This document shows, in pieces, positions 8,407-16,101 of a DNA stretch of 25,050 nucleotides. Origin of the DNA: a virus; the IMG/VR virus record IMGVR_UViG_3300043772_004453, positions 1-25,050 of that record; one strand, written 5' to 3'. Every line of letters begins with the position of its first letter. The first letter of the stretch is position 1. The notes under the pieces are model-generated. The model worked only from the letters and a program-made list of their open reading frames with translations, had not been told where the DNA came from and made no database searches. The translations under genes and the position numbers were made by a program.

Positions 8407-10202
8407 TGGGAGTAAATGAGACATATAAAATCGTTTTAGGTTCCGCAAGAAGTGCGGAATCTTCAGATGTTGATTCTAGAATTGGGTTAAATTTAGAACA
8501 ACAGTTCAGACAAGATGCGGAATTCGAAAGAATACAAGATATAAATTTGGCTGAATTATTTTTCCAAGAAAGACAAAAATCTGACATTTTCAGACCATCA
8601 ACAAAAATTACATTTTTATTTGATAATTCTTATATTGGGGAAACTACTTACGGTCCATTTAAAAATAATTTATATTATGTTAATGCTGCCTCCTCATCTA
8701 TTAATAGTTGTTTAACTAATCAACCTGATTCTATATTTTGGTCAGGATACCCCCAATATTTTGAATTTGATTTAATAAGAACGGATAAAAACGTACAAGG
8801 ATATACTATCCAACAAACCAATCCTCCGTTGCTACCCCATATAGATTTTGAAACATCAAAAGCCGGTTTTTATAATTGGAATTTTTATCTAAGTTATGCG
8901 TATGAAAATGACTCTAATAAGTTCTTACAGTGTCAAAATTTGTTTTATCCAAATATAGCACATACTTGGGTTAGCGGTGATGGGATACCATTTGTTATTA
9001 AAAATGGGGCGTATAATGGACATCCTGTTATTTTTTTATATTGTAGTTTAAAACACAATTTAAATGTTGGTGAATTTGTTGAGTTGTCATTTTCATATAA
9101 TAACAATAACTTATTTTCTGTAGATTATTTGGGTGATGGTTCTTTTGATTCTGAATTATATGTCGTAGGTTTGGTTGATGTTGGTTATTTAGGTAATACA
9201 TTTAGTGACAATGTCACAGGAACTTTTAAAAGAGTTATCAATTCTGAACACCCTGTTGATACTAGGTCTACGTATTATGTTAGAAAACACAAAATATTAA
9301 CAAATCCTGAAGATGCGGTTATAACAAATGCTGGATTTGAATTGAACCCGTTCCCACCCGAAAAAAAATTCGAACCACAACAACTCACGCCAAATAAAAA
9401 GGAAAGATTGTCGATTAAAAATAATTCTCAAACATATACATTGTCTTTCAATAAAGACATCAGATTAAATGGGTTAGTTGATAATCAATTAAGACCTGTA
9501 ACCGAATTATTTTTCACTAATATTTGGATTGGAACTTTTGGTTGGACTATGAAACCCGTTATAAATAACATAGGTTTAAGACAAGGTTATAGTTTCAATC
9601 TACCTCTAATAAATACCAGACCAAGTCCTTGGTGGGAATCAAATTTACAACAATTAAATATTGGTTCCCTTACAAGTATAACATTACAAAATTATACCAA
9701 AGGAGGTAAAACTTTTTACTATAATAAACCACCAATAAATGGTGATGTTTTGGATGGTGCTCTATGTGAATGGAATGATTATGATTTAAACGAAGTTGAA
9801 CTTAGTCAAGTTTACCACAAGTTCACTTTTAATGATAACGTATTTAATATAAACTTAGGACCATCAGCAGGGTCCAATTCAAACCCATTTGGTTATTATT
9901 ACGAGCCATTTAACAAAATAAAAATTAAGGACTTCTCATCTTATATTGAAGAGGGCGAGGCTCAACAAGTTGCGGGAATACCTAACTACGCTGTTTATTC
10001 GGAAAATTCTTTATCATTCAGATGGAGGGATATTTATGATTATGGTTTTGTGGACGAAACTAATGCAGGGGTTAATTATCCTTTTTTAAATGGGGTTCAT
10101 TATCCTTTTGAATTAACAACTTTCAGGTTAATCCCAGAAGGTTCAAACGAAAATGTGTTCATAAACATAATACAAGACCCAACTATCGATGAATGTGAGT
10201 AA
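8406..10202 (+). CDS. Putative virion structural protein, unknown function
   Basis: 598 residues, starting in a TGATG overlap with the preceding gene, so translation is probably coupled. I do not recognise a known family. The N-terminus contains 'LNLEQQFRQDAEF' and then 'ELFFQERQKSDIFRPSTKI'. This loosely resembles the start of the giant protein at 2908 ('VNLEQDFDFLEIL...LLQSDVYIKQ') and may be a shared attachment region. The remainder is rich in Asn, Tyr, Phe and Gly with short alternating strands, as in tail-spike or fibre proteins, and has no signal peptide or membrane helix. The C-terminus ('IQDPTIDECE') overlaps the next gene by 14 nt. A role in the tail or baseplate is inferred only from its neighbours. 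Confidence 0.8.
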   Translation: MGVNETYKIVLGSARSAESSDVDSRIGLNLEQQFRQDAEFERIQDINLAELFFQERQKSDIFRPSTKITFLFDNSYIGETTYGPFKNNLYYVNAASSSINSCLTNQPDSIFWSGYPQYFEFDLIRTDKNVQGYTIQQTNPPLLPHIDFETSKAGFYNWNFYLSYAYENDSNKFLQCQNLFYPNIAHTWVSGDGIPFVIKNGAYNGHPVIFLYCSLKHNLNVGEFVELSFSYNNNNLFSVDYLGDGSFDSELYVVGLVDVGYLGNTFSDNVTGTFKRVINSEHPVDTRSTYYVRKHKILTNPEDAVITNAGFELNPFPPEKKFEPQQLTPNKKERLSIKNNSQTYTLSFNKDIRLNGLVDNQLRPVTELFFTNIWIGTFGWTMKPVINNIGLRQGYSFNLPLINTRPSPWWESNLQQLNIGSLTSITLQNYTKGGKTFYYNKPPINGDVLDGALCEWNDYDLNEVELSQVYHKFTFNDNVFNINLGPSAGSNSNPFGYYYEPFNKIKIKDFSSYIEEGEAQQVAGIPNYAVYSENSLSFRWRDIYDYGFVDETNAGVNYPFLNGVHYPFELTTFRLIPEGSNENVFINIIQDPTIDECE

Positions 10203-11016
10203 GTATAAAATGGTTTTGAATCCCGATAATAAAGATTTATTTGGTGATAAGTATTTAGATATACCTGTTGAACTTAGTTTTGGTTTGTTAGGTCAAGATG
10301 ATGCAATTGATGAAATACAAGAGGAAACAGTTGAACGTGTAATAGGTAAACCTATTGATTTTGAGTGTGCGAGATTCGCTAACAAACAATATCCAAATAC
10401 TACCCAATCAGATATTAATTACACATTCAATTTCTTTGATTTCTCGGTCAATGATATATCAAATCAAAATAGTTGGATAAATAGTTATTACCCCCAACAG
10501 TTCAACGAAAATGAACTTTACTACACATCAAAAAGTTTCTCTAAATCTTTTTTCAAAATAGATTTATATGATACCGACGATTCAAAAACTCAAATTAATT
10601 ATTTGACTTTAATTATACCAACAAACTCATCGTTAAAAACAGAAATACCAAGACTGTTTTTATCTATTTTAAAACCAATTAAGATACCTAAATTCAATTT
10701 AGATTATATAGGATATAAAGAATCTTTTTTTATTTACTGGTTGAAAAATACAGATTATTTGGATTTGAAAACATTTTATATGACGGCCAAATTCTTTAAC
10801 GGTAAAACAGGTGAGTTTGTTAAAATGACTAATACTCCACAATCTAGTATTGGTACAAGATATAACTTCAATCAATCAAGATATTTTTATTATAAAGTAA
10901 AATTAGATTATAATGACTATACGTATGAAGTTTTTGATTATACGTCACAGGCTAATGAAGTTAGAATTGGGTCGACTACAAATCCCATAAAATGGTATCA
11001 ATACGTTAACCCTTAA
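10189..11016 (+). CDS. Putative virion structural protein, unknown function
   Basis: 275 residues from ATG 10189, overlapping the preceding gene by 14 nt; a GTG at 10195 is an alternative start that would reduce the overlap. No family is recognised. The N-terminus 'YKMVLNPDNKDLFGDKYLDI' is followed by an acidic stretch ('GQDDAIDEIQEETVER') and then an aromatic-rich, mostly beta body ('YTFNFFDFSVND', 'YFYYKVKLDYNDYTYEV'). There is no signal peptide, membrane segment or catalytic motif. It lies between two other unknown proteins in one tightly packed unit, which suggests that the three assemble into the same tail substructure. Confidence 0.78.
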   Translation: MNVSKYKMVLNPDNKDLFGDKYLDIPVELSFGLLGQDDAIDEIQEETVERVIGKPIDFECARFANKQYPNTTQSDINYTFNFFDFSVNDISNQNSWINSYYPQQFNENELYYTSKSFSKSFFKIDLYDTDDSKTQINYLTLIIPTNSSLKTEIPRLFLSILKPIKIPKFNLDYIGYKESFFIYWLKNTDYLDLKTFYMTAKFFNGKTGEFVKMTNTPQSSIGTRYNFNQSRYFYYKVKLDYNDYTYEVFDYTSQANEVRIGSTTNPIKWYQYVNP

Positions 11017-11019
11017 AAG

Positions 11020-12183
11020 ATGGAACTCCAAAAAAAACATATTGAAATTTCACCAATAGTGATTATAAATAAAACTAAGGAGTTTATTTATACCGCTAGT
11101 ACTGAAACAGTATTGATTCCGGACCCAACTTGTTGTGATTTAACATCTTTTACTGAAAATGTAATAGTGACAACTGCAACAACTAAGGTTCAATTATCTA
11201 TGGGTCAAATTTTGTCGGGGGGGACCGATGGGGTGTCAACTCTAACCGATTTATCCATCCCAATATTACTAACTCAAACGTTTAATGATATTGGTTATTA
11301 TGATTTATTTGATGGTGGAATATATCAGAAGGATGTTGTAAATAATTTTATTTATTCATCAACCACAGAAAATCCATATGATTTTTATTTTTACAATACA
11401 TCTGAAAAGGATTTAAAAAAATATCTAAAAATAACAAATTATTATTTAGATTGGGGTGATGGGTCACCTATTACACAATTGACAAGTAGTGGACCTATTT
11501 TACATAATTACCCAAATGGACAAACCACCTATACAATAAGTTTATCAGGAGTAAGTATTTGGGGAATAACCGTTTCTCAATCAATTATATCTACTCCATA
11601 CACACTTGCAACCCCAAGTAACCCAAACGGAACTTATTTTTTTATTCCTAATAGCGGTAGTTGGAGCGGTATTCCTGTAAGTTATGAATACATAACGAAT
11701 TACGATGATTCAAACAACATAAATGATTATGTCGGTTCAAATTTTGTTACAACACCAATAATCCTATCATCCCAAACCAAAAGTAGTTTAACTGATTTAT
11801 TACAGTATGGAACAGTTAAATATAAACAAAATCAACAAGTAAAAGTTTTAGGAGATGTTTTTGGCACCTATTGGGGTAGGTCTAATACAGACCCATACGT
11901 TAGTTACACAATTGATGGAGTTGACTATTATGATTATGATGATGGAACAACTATGAGTATTGTCCAATCATCTGGATTAATACCACAATGGCTAACTATG
12001 TCAGGCATAACTAAACAAGAGGCACTTATGAATTCCGTTGACCCAATTCAGATTCAATCTAATGTTTTTATTGAAAGAGGTCGAGTTTCACCATTTGAAC
12101 GTATTGAAAGATTAGGTGAGGTTACCTCAACAGGAGGTATAACTAAATACGGATATAAATTTTTTAATGTTCAGAAATTTTAA
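11020..12183 (+). CDS. Putative tail/fibre protein with PKD-like segment
   Basis: 387 residues, beginning 3 nt after the preceding stop. Residues about 140-185 read 'YYLDWGDGSPIT...' then 'LHNYPNGQTTYTISLSGVS'. This matches the pattern of PKD domains (W-G-D-G-S, then H-x-Y and T-Y-T-I/V), an Ig-like fold common in surface proteins. The C-terminal ~40 residues ('NVFIERGRVSPFERIERLGE', then 'GGITKYGYKFFNVQKF') look like a compact, conserved-type end, perhaps an assembly tag. A run of seven G (11217-11223) lies in the coding sequence and is unusual in such AT-rich DNA. It is the last gene before a 25-nt gap containing TATTTAT. The exact role is unknown. Confidence 0.78.
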   Translation: MELQKKHIEISPIVIINKTKEFIYTASTETVLIPDPTCCDLTSFTENVIVTTATTKVQLSMGQILSGGTDGVSTLTDLSIPILLTQTFNDIGYYDLFDGGIYQKDVVNNFIYSSTTENPYDFYFYNTSEKDLKKYLKITNYYLDWGDGSPITQLTSSGPILHNYPNGQTTYTISLSGVSIWGITVSQSIISTPYTLATPSNPNGTYFFIPNSGSWSGIPVSYEYITNYDDSNNINDYVGSNFVTTPIILSSQTKSSLTDLLQYGTVKYKQNQQVKVLGDVFGTYWGRSNTDPYVSYTIDGVDYYDYDDGTTMSIVQSSGLIPQWLTMSGITKQEALMNSVDPIQIQSNVFIERGRVSPFERIERLGEVTSTGGITKYGYKFFNVQKF

Positions 12184-12190
12184 ACTTAAC

Positions 12191-12198
12191 TATTTATT
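12191..12198 (+). promoter_or_regulatory. TATTTATT motif upstream of the 12209 gene
   Basis: TATTTATT is followed by an A-rich run and ends 10 bases before the ATG at 12209. It is in a 25-nt gap, the first gap longer than 20 nt since 2908, so it probably begins the transcription unit 12209-19891. Third of five intergenic copies. Confidence 0.45.
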
Positions 12199-12208
12199 AT
12201 AAAAAAAA

Positions 12209-13111
12209 ATGGCAACAGGAGCATATGGAACAATAAGACCGGCAGACGTTTCACCAGAGGACGTTGAAATCTTACTTCATTACACACCAAGTAGGGATGA
12301 AACAAGTAATTTTACACTAACAACGTTAGAATCATCAGTTCTTACGCCTTATTTTAATAACAATAACACTAATGGAACATCTGTAGAGTTATTAGGTGGT
12401 TTATATAATTTGAAACTTCCTGTTGAAAATTTTAATCAACTTGGAATTTATACAGTTTATTTGAGACCTGCAGAAATAAGAACATCTATTGCAGATTGCG
12501 GTGTTCTATCATCTTTACCAAATGTAAAGGGATTAATTTTTGATATAAATCAAGTTCCTGTTATATATCAAAATAAATTTACTTCCCAAGGATTGGTTGG
12601 TTTCAGGATTGAATACATAAACCCTGATGGAACTAAAGTGCCAAACTTTTTTAGATTAATCACTTCTAGTTTTTATTGTGAGCCTGTAAACCAAAATCTA
12701 ACAAACACAAATCAATCCGTTGTTAGATGGAGATATGTTGATGGACCGACTAATTATATTTTTTGTACACTATCACCATCCACCTCACCAGCAACTAAAC
12801 CAAACGCAACACCTTATATTGGTCAACCCGGACAAAATGTGGTAATAACCAATACATTTTTTAATCCTATATCGGTAGAAATTGAAATGGTTGAACACGA
12901 CGCTTCCACTTTAGCAATCGCGTTATTCGGCAATCAAACCAAATCTATGGATGACGGTATTTACACTCTCTACAACGAACAAAATCTTATTTATAAACAA
13001 TATAACCTTTATGAGGTTAGAGATAGTTTGAACAAGTTGTTGTTTGAGGTTAGAGAAAATAGAGGAACTGATATAGATTACAGTAAAAACTTCAATAATA
13101 TTACTCAGTAA
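12209..13111 (+). CDS. Putative virion structural protein, unknown function
   Basis: 300 residues, starting at ATG 12209 after an A-rich leader. No family is recognised. The start 'MATGAYGTIRPADVSPEDVE' is well ordered and the body is beta-rich ('LGIYTVYLRPAEI', 'LVGFRIEYINPDGT'). Near residue 195 there is a short Pro/Ser/Thr stretch ('STSPATKPNATP'). The C-terminus turns helical and charged ('QYNLYEVRDSLNKLLFEVRE'), which could be an oligomerisation or docking helix. It overlaps the next gene by one base (TAATG), which suggests that its product and the 996-residue protein are made in a fixed ratio. A tail or baseplate role is inferred from context. Confidence 0.8.
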   Translation: MATGAYGTIRPADVSPEDVEILLHYTPSRDETSNFTLTTLESSVLTPYFNNNNTNGTSVELLGGLYNLKLPVENFNQLGIYTVYLRPAEIRTSIADCGVLSSLPNVKGLIFDINQVPVIYQNKFTSQGLVGFRIEYINPDGTKVPNFFRLITSSFYCEPVNQNLTNTNQSVVRWRYVDGPTNYIFCTLSPSTSPATKPNATPYIGQPGQNVVITNTFFNPISVEIEMVEHDASTLAIALFGNQTKSMDDGIYTLYNEQNLIYKQYNLYEVRDSLNKLLFEVRENRGTDIDYSKNFNNITQ

Positions 13112-16101
13112 TGGCGATTATTAAATATACCTGTCCTCCTCAATCTGTTAGCGGTCAAGGAACTTTCGCGGATGATTTAGTTGGTTTACAATTAACCCAA
13201 GGTGGGGGATTGACGCAAGGTAATTTCGCGTTCACCACAAGTTTTACTGAAAAATCAAACAGAGATTTTATAATTGGTTCTTTTTCAGAACCAATAACTT
13301 TAGAAACCTTAAACATTACAAACATTGAGGAATCGAAAGCCATCTTGGAAAAGAACTATAAAGTTTTTCCAAATTTTGATTTAAGCGATGTTAGTAACTT
13401 TTCAATGTATGGCTCTTTATCAAAAAGATTCGAAGTATCGATTAATAAAATAATAAGATATTTTCCTGCCGCAATACAATTTGATAGTCTAACTTTAAAT
13501 TATACAACAGGGTATACTGCGACAAACATACAATATAACCAATCAAGAGGTGAAACATCTTTGGATTTAAATCTTACAAGAATCTCAAATCCGTTCGATA
13601 TTGATTTCACAACAAATGCGACAAGAAACTTGGAGTTAAGAGAGACGGAAGTTTCCCAATTTAGAAACTTAACAACAGAGGCAAAAAAATACATTTTACA
13701 AGTTGACGGTCAAAACTACAACGTTGTATTTTTAACCCCTTCTACCGGAACTACAACAGGTATTCTAAAAATTTATGTCAGTGGAGACCCTTTTTCGGGT
13801 GAAAATTTTACCATTAAAACATTATTGTTAAGACCGTCGGATTATTATGTGGAAGAAATATTCAGAGACAATTTAGACCAAGTAGAAAACTTTTTATTAA
13901 ACAGATTAACAAACCCAATATATACCGCAACATTCCAAGTGCCTAAAGAGAATGATTCTGGTGTTTATTATATTGACAACTCTAAAATAAATTGGCCTTT
14001 GGATGGTATTTGGAATTTGGATATCAGAACTTTTGCGTATTCAAACTACTTGGAAAAATTATCCAAAATCGCCAATAATTTAGATGAATACAAAACAAAT
14101 ACTTTAGTTAGATTTTTAACTACAGACGCCTTTAAAGAATTCGATACTGACGACCAAAAGATGACCAAAACCCTTCAGATATATGGAAGAAGTTTTGATG
14201 AGGTAAAAAAATTCATAGATGGTTTAGCGTATATGAACTCCGTTAATTATACGATTAAAAATGACATACCATCTCAATTATTAAAAAATTTGGCAGAAAC
14301 TTTGGGTTGGAATACTAGTATTTCCCCAATCACAAATGACCAATTCTTAAACACAATTTTTGATTCAAGCTCAAAACCGGAATTTTCAGGATTCTCAAGA
14401 ACTCAAACACCTGATGAGTTGAATTATCAATATTTTAGAAATTTGATTCTGAACTCGGCTTACTTGTTTAAATCTAAAGGAACTAGAAAATCCATAGAAG
14501 GTTTATTAAGATTAGTTGGGGCACCTGAAGCATTAATCGAATTTAACGAAAATATTTATATTGTTGACCAAAGAATTAATATGACGCAATTCAATCAAAG
14601 TATTGCGAAAATATCAGGCGGAACATATGTGTCACAAACACCAACTTTGGACCCAACAAATTTATTTAGAATTAGAGGGGTTGAATATACAGGATTTACG
14701 ACAACATCCAACATTGAAGACGCTAACGTATCTCTAAATCAATATCCTGTAGATGATAATGGGTATCCTAAGATATTAGATGATACTGAGGATTACTTTT
14801 TCCAAAAAGGGGCTGGTTGGTTTGAACAAACACCATCCCATAGAGGAGTCGAGATATTCGACAATTCAAGAAGTGTTTTTTCAGGATTTAACCCTAATTA
14901 CCAAACATATTTGGAACCATTTACATACGGTCAAAAATATTTGAATAGATTTAGAAGGTTCCCATACACTAGTTTAGGTTTTACATTATATAAAACAAAT
15001 GATAATAACAAAAGTTGGGCGGATTATGAAACAGGGTTAAGAAGAAATGAAGACGGTAATGATGCTTTTTATTATGTGGATTCAGAAAAACAAGTTTTAA
15101 ATGTTAAAAATGTTGATTTATTTATGAATCCCGCCCAAGGATTGGCATACGATGTTTGGTTCCTATCATCAAATTATAATTATCCAATACCATCAACCGG
15201 TCTAACCACACCACAAAATTGTTATTGCCCTACATATCTAAATCCAATTATATACGATAGAACACAGATTGACCCAAACCCATCTCAAAAAACATTTTTC
15301 GAATTTGCTCAAACTTTTTGGCAAAATATGATTAATACGAGAGATAGACATTATCTAACCGATGGTAAAACTGGCGGATATCCAACACTACAATTCATTT
15401 ATTGGCAATATTTACAATCCGCATCACAAGTAGGGGTTCCTGATAATCAATTTACTTATCAAAAGATGATTGATTACGTAAATGGATTAGGTGATTATTG
15501 GATTAGATTGGTAGAACAAATGATTCCTGCGACCACAATATGGAACACGGGTGTGAGATACGAAAATTCAATTTTCCATAAACAAAAATTTGTTTGGAGA
15601 AGACAAAGAGGTTGTCAGATTATACCTGTTGCATGTTCACCTTGTGTTATGGACTCCTCATTGTTCTATTACGATTGTCCGACATCCGCACTTAATTGCA
15701 AAATTTATCCTTGGGATACAACACCAGCCATACAAAACTTTGGTGGTGTCCTCAACATAGTATTGAATAATTATTTAAACGCCAATGGTTATAATATTAT
15801 AAATTGTGACCAAACATCTATTTCTACTGAGTGGTATGTCAATATTAAATTTAATGGAGACCTTATTATAAATTATAAGTTTTTTGATGGTGTCGGATTA
15901 AATTTACCATTTAGTACACCTACTGCAAATGAATGGTTAACAGCACTTAATTCACAATTAGATGAATTATTGAATTATGGGTTAAATTATCTAATATTAG
16001 ATAATAATCTTAGCGTGACTAATTTGACTTGTAATAATTTTGTTTTGGGTAATGAATTCGAATTGAACGTCGGAATAAACTTTGATATTTCTTGTGTATA
16101 A
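13111..16101 (+). CDS. Large baseplate/tail protein with P2 gpI-like segment
   Basis: 996 residues. At residues about 441-480 it carries 'YFRNLILNSAYLFKSKGTRK', then 'SIEGLLRLVGAPEALIEFNE'. This matches the typical core of the P2 gpI tail family ('R..I..s....r.KGT..si...l...G...'), and is preceded by 'LLKNLAETLGWN', as those proteins have ('LL..LA..lg.d'). In P2-type phages gpI is the wedge partner of gpJ, so this protein may complete the wedge formed by the gp25- and gp6-like proteins encoded upstream. Residues about 833-870 are Cys-rich ('GCQIIPVACSPC', 'YDCPTSALNCK'). The last ~125 residues form a module that recurs in the next gene ('EWLTALNSQLDELLNYGLNY', ending 'LNVGINFDISC'). It is coupled on both sides by TAATG overlaps. 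The gpI assignment is an inference from the motif only. Confidence 0.82.
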   Translation: MAIIKYTCPPQSVSGQGTFADDLVGLQLTQGGGLTQGNFAFTTSFTEKSNRDFIIGSFSEPITLETLNITNIEESKAILEKNYKVFPNFDLSDVSNFSMYGSLSKRFEVSINKIIRYFPAAIQFDSLTLNYTTGYTATNIQYNQSRGETSLDLNLTRISNPFDIDFTTNATRNLELRETEVSQFRNLTTEAKKYILQVDGQNYNVVFLTPSTGTTTGILKIYVSGDPFSGENFTIKTLLLRPSDYYVEEIFRDNLDQVENFLLNRLTNPIYTATFQVPKENDSGVYYIDNSKINWPLDGIWNLDIRTFAYSNYLEKLSKIANNLDEYKTNTLVRFLTTDAFKEFDTDDQKMTKTLQIYGRSFDEVKKFIDGLAYMNSVNYTIKNDIPSQLLKNLAETLGWNTSISPITNDQFLNTIFDSSSKPEFSGFSRTQTPDELNYQYFRNLILNSAYLFKSKGTRKSIEGLLRLVGAPEALIEFNENIYIVDQRINMTQFNQSIAKISGGTYVSQTPTLDPTNLFRIRGVEYTGFTTTSNIEDANVSLNQYPVDDNGYPKILDDTEDYFFQKGAGWFEQTPSHRGVEIFDNSRSVFSGFNPNYQTYLEPFTYGQKYLNRFRRFPYTSLGFTLYKTNDNNKSWADYETGLRRNEDGNDAFYYVDSEKQVLNVKNVDLFMNPAQGLAYDVWFLSSNYNYPIPSTGLTTPQNCYCPTYLNPIIYDRTQIDPNPSQKTFFEFAQTFWQNMINTRDRHYLTDGKTGGYPTLQFIYWQYLQSASQVGVPDNQFTYQKMIDYVNGLGDYWIRLVEQMIPATTIWNTGVRYENSIFHKQKFVWRRQRGCQIIPVACSPCVMDSSLFYYDCPTSALNCKIYPWDTTPAIQNFGGVLNIVLNNYLNANGYNIINCDQTSISTEWYVNIKFNGDLIINYKFFDGVGLNLPFSTPTANEWLTALNSQLDELLNYGLNYLILDNNLSVTNLTCNNFVLGNEFELNVGINFDISCV

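Noticed and set aside
16092-16100. TTG at 16092 as start of the SprB-repeat gene
   Set aside because: It would add only three residues and overlap the preceding gene more; the ATG at 16101 forms a standard TAATG coupling.
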